Position numbers and translations under genes: made by a program. From positions 1-5,122 of the forward strand of contig JALSGI010000142.1 in assembly GCA_026982835.1 (NCBI GenBank): a stretch of 5,122 nt of DNA, given 5' to 3'. Numbering within the stretch: position 1 is the first letter of the stretch; every line of letters starts with the position of its first letter. Origin of the DNA: Planctomycetota bacterium (GTDB lineage Bacteria > Planctomycetota > Planctomycetia > Pirellulales > S012-138). A model generated the notes under the pieces. The model worked only from the letters and a program-made list of their open reading frames with translations, had not been told where the DNA came from and did not search any database. Below are positions 1 through 5,122 of the stretch, in pieces.

Positions 1-29
1 GCAGCAGTGAGTTCCGTGGTTTTCGGATT

Positions 30-1307
30 CTACCGGGCAAAAGAGGACCAAACGGACTCCCTTTGCCGGAAAGTCGGTCCTGGCTGCGAATCGCCTGCCA
101 CAGGAAACACAACCGGGGATTCCTGCTGCAACTGGGCAAGCATCTGCTGAAGTGTTTCGGCCAGACGTTCCAACAGCGGATCTTCCTGCCGGGGGACACG
201 TTGCGGGGACACCGGGATCGGATCGCCAATCTGCACCACCACGCGCCAGGGGCGCAGCGCCCGGGCCGTGTCGGTCATGTCCTCTTCCAGGCGCTGGGCC
301 GTCTCCAGCACTCGCTCGGCCGAAGGGTATTCCTCGATGTAGCCCTTGGGGTACAGCGAGAGCTGTTGGGCCAGGTACAGGTGGGCCAGTTCCCGCCAGC
401 GGCGGTTGCGTTCCTCGGGCGAAGCCGTGCCTTGCATCAGCGGGGGGGCGATGACGGCTCGCAGCCGCCGGGCACGGGCAATCACGTCCCCCTGGCGGCG
501 ACCGTTCAGGTAGCGCTGTTCCAGCGGGCGAAGCAGATGCTCCTGCAGGCGAAACATCCGCTCCGGTACGCTACCGGAAAAGACCCGCCCCCAGTGTTCC
601 AGCTCCCGCAGCGAGAGCCACGCTTCGATGAGTCGCTCCAGGCGTTGCAGCGGGGGAAAGTGGTGCTGCCGGGGCCAGGAAAGCCGCTCTTCCAGCGAAG
701 CCAGAATCTCCCGTAACGCCGCCTCGGCGTCGCCCTGGAAAAAGTACTTGATGGCCACGGGAAACAAGAGCACCTGGGCTCGGGGGGCGTTTCGGGCCAG
801 GCGGGCAGCGGCCCGGCGAGCGACAAAGGTCACCCCGGGGCTGAGTCGGGCCAGCAGGTCGTTGTGCCGGGTGATGGCCCCCTCGGGAAAGATGACCACC
901 GGTCCCTGGCCGGAGCACAGCAGCTGCTCGGCGGTGCGGATCGCCTGGCGGTCGGCCCCCTCGCGCAGCACGCTGAACGCCCCGCAACGGGGAAGCAACC
1001 AGCGGGCCAGGGGCGTCTGGTGGAACTGGTGCCAACTGGCCATGGTAAACAGGGGCCGCCCCACCCAGGGGTAAAGCGCCGCCACCACCATTGGATCGCA
1101 GGGCCGGGGGTGGTTGGGAGCCAGCAGCACGGGCTGTTTTCCCTCGGCGGCTTCCCGCAAGGGCTGCCAGTTGCGCACCTCCAACTGGTGGATTCCCCAC
1201 TGGTGCCTCAGGTAAGGCTTCCACCAGGGTTTCAGCAACCGCGGCCAGAACCTGCCGGTCTTCGGCGGAATGAACCGGTAAGGCTTTTCCAGCACGATGG
1301 CCTGCAT
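30..1307 (-). CDS. PlsC-like 1-acylglycerol-3-phosphate acyltransferase family protein with a large internal insertion
   Basis: Probable membrane-associated acyltransferase that moves an acyl chain onto a lysophospholipid or similar acceptor. The PlsC family signatures are visible in order in a 425-residue protein: NHPRPCD with the HX4D catalytic pair H66/D71, GAFSVLREG (about 109-117) as the second block, FPEG at 140-143 followed by AITR, and LFPVAIKYF (181-189) as the fourth block. A domain-closing VVVQIGDPIPV appears only at 356-366, so about 165 Arg/Glu/Leu-rich, probably helical residues lie between the two; ordinary PlsC proteins of about 240 residues have only a short link there. The N-terminus is basic and aromatic (RFWPRLLKPWWKPY), which suits membrane-surface binding; no clear transmembrane helix is seen. 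The ATG at 1307 is chosen because GGGGGAG lies ten bases upstream and the family-like sequence begins there. An in-frame GTG at 1481 would add 58 low-complexity residues. The substrate cannot be read from sequence. Confidence 0.88.
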   Translation of the reverse strand: MQAIVLEKPYRFIPPKTGRFWPRLLKPWWKPYLRHQWGIHQLEVRNWQPLREAAEGKQPVLLAPNHPRPCDPMVVAALYPWVGRPLFTMASWHQFHQTPLARWLLPRCGAFSVLREGADRQAIRTAEQLLCSGQGPVVIFPEGAITRHNDLLARLSPGVTFVARRAAARLARNAPRAQVLLFPVAIKYFFQGDAEAALREILASLEERLSWPRQHHFPPLQRLERLIEAWLSLRELEHWGRVFSGSVPERMFRLQEHLLRPLEQRYLNGRRQGDVIARARRLRAVIAPPLMQGTASPEERNRRWRELAHLYLAQQLSLYPKGYIEEYPSAERVLETAQRLEEDMTDTARALRPWRVVVQIGDPIPVSPQRVPRQEDPLLERLAETLQQMLAQLQQESPVVFPVAGDSQPGPTFRQRESVWSSFAR

Positions 1308-1317
1308 GGACGAGCAT

Positions 1318-1324
1318 CTCCCCC
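1318..1324 (-). promoter_or_regulatory. Ribosome binding site of the acyltransferase
   Basis: On the minus strand this reads GGGGGAG, ten bases before the ATG at 1307. It supports that start over the in-frame GTG at 1481. The spacing is slightly long and the motif is G-rich rather than a perfect AGGAGG. Confidence 0.5.
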
Positions 1325-1513
1325 AGCACGGGACGTGGCGGCCGCTTGCCTGCTTCTCCGGCGAGCCGCCTGAGGGCCTTGGCCTCCCGGACCGGCTTGC
1401 CGGCCCTTTCAAGCTCTCCGGTTGGATCGAAACTGTCAATGGGACTTGCCCCCCCGCCCCGGCATGTGGGGGCCAGGACACTTCCAGCGGCGAGAAACTT
1501 GCTTGCGGCTAAC

Positions 1514-1527
1514 GGAAAAAACTTTCC
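1514..1527. repeat. Short inverted repeat in the divergent intergenic region
   Basis: GGAAA and TTTCC flank a four-base AAAC centre. It lies in the AT-richer middle of the gap between two divergent genes, where a regulator could bind. The arms are only five bases, so chance is a fair explanation. Confidence 0.25.
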
Positions 1528-1668
1528 TGGGCATCTTGATCCGTGGCGTCTCGAAGTGTGCTTGTGCTGCTTGGATTGTGACTTCTTGCTTCCCGGGAGA
1601 GGAACCATAGGCTAATGGAAAAAGCCCTCTGTCGGCTGCGGCAACCCGCGCATGCCGCGAACCGTGCC

Positions 1669-1675
1669 AGGAGAG
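1669..1675 (+). promoter_or_regulatory. Ribosome binding site of the membrane protein
   Basis: AGGAGAG lies ten bases before the ATG at 1686 and supports this start codon. Confidence 0.5.
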
Positions 1676-1685
1676 CCTGCCCTCG

Positions 1686-2351
1686 ATGAACCAAACGCCT
1701 TTGTCAAACGCCGCCGAGTCCTCTCCGGTCCAGGCTGCGCCGAGCAATCGTTTCCTGGGGGCCTGGGTGGTCGGCGCGCTGGTGGCCGCCAGCGGGTATG
1801 CCACCTTGCGTTACGTGGTGCTGGGGCCCGTTGCATGGCAACAGTTGCCGCTGTACGTGGCCAACAAGAGCTTTGCCTTGGCGGGCCTGGTGTTGCTGGT
1901 GGCGGCCCAGTGCTATCGGGCTCCGGCGGTGCGGCGCCGCTTGGGGTGTTGGGGAGCGGCGCTGGTGACGGCCCATCTGGCCGCCTCGGTCGTGTTGCTG
2001 CAACCGGGCTATTTTCCCGGCTGGTTCACCCCCCAGGGGCAGTTCACACCTGCAGCGGGCTTGGCCCTGCTCAGTGGAGTGCTGGCGGCGGTGGCTTTGG
2101 CCGCCCTGTGGCTAGTTTCGCTGCTGGGGCGTGAGGGCTCGGGCTCTTCGGGCGGATCGCTCCTGTTGGGCGGGGGTTCGCTGGTGCTGGGGCTTTCGGC
2201 CCTGCATCTGGTCAGCATGGGCGCAAGCGGCTGGCTGACCCCCTCCCGCTGGCACGGCTCCTTGCCGCCGATCACCTTGTTGGGCTTTTTGCTCGTGCTG
2301 GGGGCGCTGCTGTGGCGGGGGCTGCCAGCCCGGCTGCGCCGCCGGGGATAA
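1686..2351 (+). CDS. Six-helix membrane protein resembling the ferric reductase/MsrQ transmembrane family
   Basis: A 221-residue integral membrane protein. About six hydrophobic helices can be drawn, near residues 23-46, 60-76, 85-106, 122-147, 158-182 and 194-211, after a polar N-terminus of about 20 residues and before a basic end (RLRRRG) that probably stays in the cytoplasm. The segment RRRLGCWGAALVTAHLAAS (83-101), and later ALHLVSMG (172-179) and RWHGSLPPI (188-196), resemble the haem-binding helices of ferric reductase-like and MsrQ/YedZ proteins. H97, H174 and H190 would then be the candidate haem ligands. If correct, it carries electrons across the membrane; no FAD or NAD domain is attached, so a partner would be needed. 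The family call rests on pattern only, and it could be another small polytopic protein. The ATG at 1686 has AGGAGAG ten bases upstream. The next plus-strand gene starts 115 bases later, so the two may or may not be cotranscribed. Confidence 0.6.
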   Translation: MNQTPLSNAAESSPVQAAPSNRFLGAWVVGALVAASGYATLRYVVLGPVAWQQLPLYVANKSFALAGLVLLVAAQCYRAPAVRRRLGCWGAALVTAHLAASVVLLQPGYFPGWFTPQGQFTPAAGLALLSGVLAAVALAALWLVSLLGREGSGSSGGSLLLGGGSLVLGLSALHLVSMGASGWLTPSRWHGSLPPITLLGFLLVLGALLWRGLPARLRRRG

Positions 2352-2361
2352 GCACGCGTGC
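2352..2361. repeat. Perfect 10-bp palindrome after the membrane protein gene
   Basis: GCACGCGTGC is its own reverse complement and begins on the base right after the TAA stop. With no loop it is a poor hairpin, though a T-run (CTTTTTCT) follows about ten bases later at 2371-2378. It could be part of a weak terminator or a protein site; chance is possible in DNA this GC-rich. Confidence 0.3.
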
Positions 2362-2400
2362 CGCACTGGGCTTTTTCTCCCCGGGACCTTACGAGAAAAA

Positions 2401-2406
2401 TATAAG
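2401..2406 (+). promoter_or_regulatory. Possible -10 element upstream of the dihydrouridine synthase gene
   Basis: TATAAG, in the AT-rich stretch GAGAAAAATATAAGCG, matches five of six bases of the sigma-70 -10 box and lies about 60 bases before the ATG at 2467. The expected -35 position (about 2378-2383) reads TCCCCG, which is no match. It is therefore a candidate only, but the sharp AT-rich patch in GC-rich DNA makes it the best one in this gap. Confidence 0.3.
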
Positions 2407-2466
2407 CGTGGTAGTTCGTGTCCGGGACCATCTCATACCCTCGCAACGAAAGCCCAAGCCCCGGCG

Positions 2467-3570
2467 ATGAACGCCTTTGCGGGTTCCCGTGTCCAGAACG
2501 ATGCTTTGGGAGAGGTCCAGCGGCCGCGGCTGCCGGAGCTGTGGCTGGGGCCGGTTCGCATCGGCTTTCCCGTGGTGCAGGCGGCCTTGAGCGGCTACAG
2601 CGACCTGGCCATGCGCGTCATCGCCCGGCGACTGGGGGCCTCGTATGCCCTGTGCGAGGTGGTGCTGGACCAGTTCGTGCTGCAGCGGAGCAACAAGGCC
2701 CGGCGGCTCTGGGCCCAGGTGGCCGAAGAAGAACATCCGGTGGGCGGGCAGTTGATGGGGGCCGAGCCGGAGCAGTTCGCCCAGGCGGCGCGGGAGCTGG
2801 TTCGGGCCGGATTCGACGTGGTGGACATCAACTTCGGCTGCCCGGTGAAAAAGGTACTGGGGCGTTGCCGTGGGGGCTACCACCTGGGACAGCCGGAGGT
2901 GGCCTTGGAGATCGTGGCCCGCGTCCGCGACGCCGTGCCGCCACAGGTGCCGGTGACGGTGAAGATGCGGCGGGGGATCGACGATTCGCCCGAGAGCGAG
3001 GAGAAGTTTTTTCGCATCCTGGATGGAGCGTTTGCCCTGGGGGTGGCCGCCGTTACGGTGCATGGCCGCACGGTCAAGCAGCGGTACGAGGGACCTGCAT
3101 CTTGGGAGTTTTTGCGGAAGGTGAAGCAGCACGCGGGCCGGCGCACGGTGCTGGGAAGCGGCGACCTGTTCACTGCCCGAGACTGCCTGGAGATGATCCG
3201 CACCACAGGCGTGGACGGCGTGACGGTGGCCCGCGGGGCAATCGGCAACCCGTGGATCTTCCAGCAGGTGCGGGCCTTGGCCCGGGGCGAGCCGCTCCCC
3301 CCGCCACCCTCGCTGCACGAGCAGCGGCGGGTGATCCAGGAGCACTTTCGCCTGGCGGCCGGAATCTACGGTGCCAAGCACGCCTGCCGGCAGATGCGCA
3401 AGTTTTGCATCAAGTACAGCAAGCTCCACCCGGAGAGCGAAGCCGTGCGGCAGGCGTTCGTGGGGCTGAGCCGCCTGGAGGAGCTGCCGGGGATTCTGGA
3501 GCGTTTTTACGCGGAGGATCGCCCGGGCCGGTACCCGCCGGCCGGGCCGGAGCCCAACCACGGCCGCTGA
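2467..3570 (+). CDS. dus: tRNA-dihydrouridine synthase (Dus family, DusB-like)
   Basis: FMN enzyme that reduces specific uridines in tRNA to dihydrouridine with NAD(P)H, acting in the cytoplasm. The 367-residue protein shows the family's TIM-barrel landmarks: the FMN-site strand FPVVQAALSGYSD (34-46), GQLMG (94-98), DVVDINFGCPVKKV (117-130) with catalytic C125, VTVKMRRG (163-170) with the conserved Lys K166, VTVHGRT (196-202) with H199 and R201, and the phosphate-binding VLGSGDLFTARD (228-239) and DGVTVARGAIGNPWIF (250-265). A helical tRNA-binding domain follows from about 285, including the RQMRKFCIKYSK stretch at 308-319. After the cysteine the protein reads LGRCRGGYHLGQPE where better-known members have a G-x-G-x-ALL-type stretch; I believe this is a lineage trait. 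No clear Shine-Dalgarno motif precedes the ATG at 2467, so the first 20 or so non-conserved residues are uncertain. DusB is the closest subgroup, but the target uridine cannot be told. Confidence 0.95.
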   Translation: MNAFAGSRVQNDALGEVQRPRLPELWLGPVRIGFPVVQAALSGYSDLAMRVIARRLGASYALCEVVLDQFVLQRSNKARRLWAQVAEEEHPVGGQLMGAEPEQFAQAARELVRAGFDVVDINFGCPVKKVLGRCRGGYHLGQPEVALEIVARVRDAVPPQVPVTVKMRRGIDDSPESEEKFFRILDGAFALGVAAVTVHGRTVKQRYEGPASWEFLRKVKQHAGRRTVLGSGDLFTARDCLEMIRTTGVDGVTVARGAIGNPWIFQQVRALARGEPLPPPPSLHEQRRVIQEHFRLAAGIYGAKHACRQMRKFCIKYSKLHPESEAVRQAFVGLSRLEELPGILERFYAEDRPGRYPPAGPEPNHGR

Positions 3571-3587
3571 ACCGCAGCGCATGAGAA

Positions 3588-3611
3588 ACCTCGGCCCTGC
3601 GTGGCCGAGGT
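3588..3611. terminator. Hairpin between convergent genes, possible bidirectional terminator
   Basis: ACCTCGGCC (3588-3596) and GGCCGAGGT (3603-3611) form a perfect 9-bp stem around the six-base loop CTGCGT. It sits 17 bases after the stop of the dihydrouridine synthase and 29 bases beyond the stop of the leftward lipoprotein gene, the place expected for a shared terminator. No real U-run follows on the plus strand; on the minus strand the stem is followed by TTCTCAT, a weak one. Stem and position are seen; termination is inferred. Confidence 0.6.
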
Positions 3612-3640
3612 CCAAACCGCGTGTTTCCTGCCGCTTCGAT

Positions 3641-3859
3641 TTAGATGATCCCGCCGTGGGTGCGGTTGGGCTTCATGTGGCTAGGCTGATCCAACATCCA
3701 GATGCGTTCCCATTCGTCCAGAATGGTGCGCAGGTCTTCGGAGGTGAAGATCAGTTGGCGAGTGCGGCGGACCGGATCGCCTGAGTAAGCCGGAATGATG
3801 CAGCCGACCGCCGAACCGACCATCAGGCCCATCAGAACTGCCAGCAGGAGCTTTCGCAT
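3641..3859 (-). CDS. Small predicted lipoprotein, 72 residues, unknown function
   Basis: No function is known to me. The protein starts MRKLLLAVLMGLMVGSAVGC: two basic residues, a hydrophobic core and a cysteine at 20, which reads as a lipoprotein signal peptide with a loose lipobox (A-V-G-C; the -3 residue is Ala rather than the usual Leu). Cleavage before C20 would leave 53 residues. The mature part has a short basic patch (DPVRRTRQ), then FTSEDLRTILDEWERIWMLDQPSHMKPNRTHGGII, an acidic, tryptophan-containing segment that looks like a short helix followed by a fixed C-terminal tail. I recall similar short proteins from planctomycete genomes, but this is memory, not a search. The start is well supported: GGAGGT lies eight bases before the ATG, whereas a longer reading frame from 3949 would place 30 non-signal residues ahead of it. 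It is the last of three minus-strand genes, 165 bases after HU. Confidence 0.75.
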   Translation of the reverse strand: MRKLLLAVLMGLMVGSAVGCIIPAYSGDPVRRTRQLIFTSEDLRTILDEWERIWMLDQPSHMKPNRTHGGII

Positions 3860-3867
3860 GGGCAAGT

Positions 3868-3873
3868 ACCTCC
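3868..3873 (-). promoter_or_regulatory. Strong ribosome binding site of the small lipoprotein
   Basis: On the minus strand this reads GGAGGT, eight bases before the ATG at 3859. It is the best Shine-Dalgarno match in the window and settles the start at the signal peptide instead of the in-frame upstream start at 3949. Confidence 0.75.
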
Positions 3874-3934
3874 GTGTCTCGCCGACCAGGGGCCTCTGGC
3901 AGAAGCTCACCTGGCAGGGGGCGGGCCGTGCATT

Positions 3935-4022
3935 CCCGCCAAGGTCCAAGGACGGAACCCCGTGAGGGCTCTGCGCAATGTAACGGTTGTGCTGTTGGTA
4001 TGGATTTTCGGTCCTTGGCGGG
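3935..4022. repeat. Long-range inverted repeat between HU and the small lipoprotein
   Basis: CCCGCCAAGG (3935-3944) is the exact reverse complement of CCTTGGCGGG (4013-4022), with 68 bases between. A second copy of the core, CCAAGGAC (3946-3953), can pair exactly with GTCCTTGG (4011-4018), so two left-hand segments compete for one right-hand arm. The right arm lies only three bases past the HU stop codon. It might shape the end of the HU transcript or the leader of the lipoprotein transcript; this role is inferred. Confidence 0.45.
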
Positions 4023-4024
4023 GC

Positions 4025-4480
4025 TCAACTTGAAGGATTCTGCGAACCTGGCGGGGTGGCTGGAGAAGTTTCTCCCGGCCCTTCCTGCGAGGCTGCAGGC
4101 GGCGCCAGCGGTGAAGCCGGCGAAGGCGGCGCCGCCACGGGGCTAGAGGCAGGTTCGGTTCCCGGGGTGGGGGCAGCAGGACCCTCTTCGCCGGGAGGCT
4201 CTCCCAGCTGCAGCACTCGCTCTTCCATCTCCTTGCCCGGCTTGAAGGTCACCACGTACTTGGCCGGCACGGGTACCTTGTTGCCGGTTTTGGGGTTTCG
4301 GGCCTTGCGGGCTTTGCGGGCTTTGACCTTGAACACACCGAAATTGCGCAGCTCGATCCGTCCCTCTTCCACCAGCGTGTTGATGATCTCCTCGAAAGTG
4401 CGCTGCACGACCTCCTTGACCTTCAGCTGCGGCAGGCCTGTCTGCTCCGAAATGCGCTTGACGATGTCTTTTTTGGTCAC
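4025..4480 (-). CDS. hup: HU-family DNA-binding protein with a long Pro/Ala/Ser-rich tail
   Basis: Histone-like protein that dimerises, bends DNA and organises the nucleoid. Residues 1-90 are a full HU/IHF domain: MTKKDIVKRISEQTGL, a helical KVKEVVQRTFEEIINTLVEEG dimerisation part, then GRIELRNFGVFKVKARKARKARNPKTG, the signature and DNA-binding arm, with P63 in RNPKTG at the position that inserts into DNA. The arm carries the tripeptide KAR three times in a row (53-61). Residues 91-151 are an addition to the usual length of about 90: a low-complexity Pro/Ala/Ser/Gly/Glu tail with no lysine or arginine and about six glutamates. Known tails on bacterial HU proteins tend to be lysine-rich, so this is the opposite charge. 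The start is GTG at 4480, supported by AAGGAG nine bases upstream and by the domain beginning there. A good promoter lies about 75 bases upstream, so the gene can be expressed on its own. Confidence 0.95.
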   Translation of the reverse strand: MTKKDIVKRISEQTGLPQLKVKEVVQRTFEEIINTLVEEGRIELRNFGVFKVKARKARKARNPKTGNKVPVPAKYVVTFKPGKEMEERVLQLGEPPGEEGPAAPTPGTEPASSPVAAPPSPASPLAPPAASQEGPGETSPATPPGSQNPSS

Positions 4481-4489
4481 GACTTGAGT

Positions 4490-4495
4490 CTCCTT
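4490..4495 (-). promoter_or_regulatory. Ribosome binding site of HU
   Basis: On the minus strand this reads AAGGAG, nine bases before a GTG start codon. It fixes the non-ATG start of the HU protein. Confidence 0.7.
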
Positions 4496-4553
4496 GGCTT
4501 TCGGCCTGGCAGAAGCGCCGGCGCCCCAGATGGTCCAGCTCCGTCATGCGCCA

Positions 4554-4582
4554 ACTGTAGGCACCGCAAGCACTAATGTCAA
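4554..4582 (-). promoter_or_regulatory. Sigma-70-type promoter of the HU gene
   Basis: On the minus strand a perfect -35 box TTGACA (4577-4582) is followed after exactly 17 bases by TACAGT (4554-4559), which matches four of six -10 bases. Transcription would begin near 4547, giving a leader of about 65 bases before the HU start. This leader contains the 10-bp palindrome GCGCCGGCGC (4515-4524). It is the best consensus promoter in the window and lies just beyond the end of the upstream cysteine-cluster gene. Confidence 0.7.
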
Positions 4583-4608
4583 GCCAAAGTCCCTCTACGG
4601 GGCTCTGC

Positions 4609-4625
4609 GCCGGGACGCAACCGGC
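4609..4625 (-). terminator. Weak hairpin after the cysteine-cluster gene
   Basis: GCCGG and CCGGC flank a seven-base loop, starting 15 bases past the stop codon of the leftward cysteine-cluster gene. The stem is short and no U-run follows it, so a terminator role is doubtful; a T-rich stretch (CTTCTTTTT) lies before the stem instead of after. Confidence 0.2.
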
Positions 4626-4640
4626 TGGAAAAAGAAGAAC

Positions 4641-5120
4641 TTATACCCGAATCTTCGCCGCCTGCTGCAGAATCTCTTCCAGCGGCACCAGCTCCCCCTG
4701 CCCGCAGCCAGGGCACTGCTGGCAGGTCCGCTGCCAGTCCTCCTCGCGGCGGAGATTGGAAACCCAGAACGGCCAACTGCGGCACTGGCGGGGCCGCACC
4801 GGGTAGATGGTGCACTTGCGCCTCTGGGAGTCGAAAAACACGCAGTCCCCGTCGGGAAACTCAATCAGCGAACGCCGGATGCCCACTTTGCGGGTGTAAT
4901 AGCGCTGGACTTCCTCCAGGGGCTCGCCCAGGTACTGGGCAATGGCCTCCAGCTCCTGCCGGTTCACCCACACGTAGCCCGGCTCTCCCGTGCAGCAATT
5001 GCCGCATTGGGTGCACTGGAAACGCAGCCCTTGAGCAAACCAGGGCTTTTCGGTTCCGAACAACTGCACCGCCAGCGAGGGCACCTCGGGCGTGGCGGGG
5101 GTCGAAGAGGAGTTTTGCAA
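4641..5120 (-). CDS. YkgJ-type cysteine-cluster protein (CxxCxxCC family)
   Basis: Member of the YkgJ-like family of cysteine-cluster proteins, thought to bind zinc or an iron-sulphur cluster; the exact role is not established. The hallmark FQCTQCGNCC gives C36, C39, C42 and C43. It is followed by the usual GYVWVNRQELEAIAQYLG segment, then C93 (GDCVFFD), C103 (RKCTIYPVRP), C113 (RQCRSWPFW), and a closing CQQCPGCG with C133, C136 and C139: ten cysteines in about 105 residues. Residues are numbered from a TTG at 5120, two bases from the window edge. Since no ATG or clear ribosome binding site is seen, the true start may lie outside the window, or at GTG codons for residues 13 or 18. The stop is TAA at 4641. 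HU follows 160 bases downstream on the same strand but has its own promoter. The family is sure; the 5' end is not. Confidence 0.85.
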   Translation of the reverse strand: MQNSSSTPATPEVPSLAVQLFGTEKPWFAQGLRFQCTQCGNCCTGEPGYVWVNRQELEAIAQYLGEPLEEVQRYYTRKVGIRRSLIEFPDGDCVFFDSQRRKCTIYPVRPRQCRSWPFWVSNLRREEDWQRTCQQCPGCGQGELVPLEEILQQAAKIRV

Positions 5121-5122
5121 AA

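Larger units (their letters stand above)
1308..1685. other. Intergenic region between two divergent genes
   Basis: This gap of about 380 bases must hold the promoters of both the leftward acyltransferase and the rightward membrane protein, unless either is expressed differently. No open frame in it looks like a real protein: the candidates are low-complexity, overlap one another and lack family motifs. Small symmetries are present, such as GGAAA-AAAC-TTTCC at 1514-1527 and the palindrome TCCCGGGA near 1591-1598. No promoter pair close to the sigma-70 consensus stands out on either strand. The part from about 1500 to 1620 is visibly more AT-rich than the surrounding coding sequence, so it is the most likely place for promoters. 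Confidence 0.6.

Noticed and set aside
63..716. A 217-residue plus-strand frame opposite the acyltransferase
   Set aside because: It has no motif, and the opposite strand carries the complete PlsC signature set.
1308..1481. N-terminal extension of the acyltransferase to a GTG at 1481
   Set aside because: The extra 58 residues are low-complexity and Ser/Pro/Gly-rich with no family resemblance, and a ribosome binding site precedes the ATG at 1307.
571..1608. A 345-residue minus-strand frame overlapping the acyltransferase
   Set aside because: It is a shifted frame of the acyltransferase region, with Gly/Pro/Arg-rich composition and no recognisable domain.
2389..3615. A 408-residue open frame on the minus strand, longer than the gene opposite it
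   Set aside because: It lies antisense to the dihydrouridine synthase, whose frame has clear family motifs. The antisense product is rich in Arg, His, Pro and Leu with no motif, as expected from GC-rich DNA with few stop codons.
4298..4324. In-frame nine-base tandem repeat, read as a possible microsatellite
   Set aside because: It encodes KARKARKAR in the basic arm of HU, where lysine/arginine repeats are normal for the family, so it is explained by protein function.
4143..4547. Open frame starting with ATG in the HU leader (MTELDHLGRRRF...)
   Set aside because: Its ATG falls at the predicted transcription start with no ribosome binding site, and the frame runs out of phase through HU into low-complexity sequence.
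1..5122. CRISPR array, tRNA, rRNA, insertion sequence or phage genes
   Set aside because: No regularly spaced repeats, cloverleaf, transposase or terminal inverted repeats were seen on either strand, and all six genes look chromosomal.

Overview
The window is GC-rich bacterial chromosome with six protein-coding genes, no RNA gene, no mobile element and no CRISPR array. A planctomycete (perhaps a Pirellulales relative) is the most likely source. This is an inference from protein style: a long plsC-type acyltransferase opening with an 'EKPYRFIPPKTGRFWPRLL' stretch, a dihydrouridine synthase with GRCRGGY after its catalytic cysteine, a small lipoprotein ending 'DEWERIWMLDQPSHMKP..THGGII', and an HU protein with a long Pro/Ala/Ser tail. 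I could not run a search to confirm the lineage.

Layout. A PlsC-like acyltransferase (30-1307, minus) diverges across a gap of about 380 bases from a six-helix membrane protein resembling the ferric reductase/MsrQ transmembrane family (1686-2351, plus). This is followed by a tRNA-dihydrouridine synthase (2467-3570, plus). The synthase converges on a minus-strand block, and a perfect 9-bp hairpin lies in the 70-base gap between them. Read in their own direction, the minus-strand genes are a YkgJ-type cysteine-cluster protein entering from the right edge (5120 to 4641), an HU-family DNA-binding protein (4480 to 4025) and a 72-residue predicted lipoprotein (3859 to 3641). HU has the clearest signals in the window: TTGACA - 17 bp - TACAGT, then AAGGAG nine bases before a GTG start.

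The genes are mostly housekeeping (phospholipid acylation, tRNA modification, nucleoid structure, a metal or Fe-S cysteine-cluster protein) and do not form an obvious pathway. I see no convincing new system. The points most worth a second look are the roughly 165-residue insertion inside the acyltransferase, the Lys/Arg-free tail on HU, the small lineage-type lipoprotein, and the long-range inverted repeat between HU and that lipoprotein.
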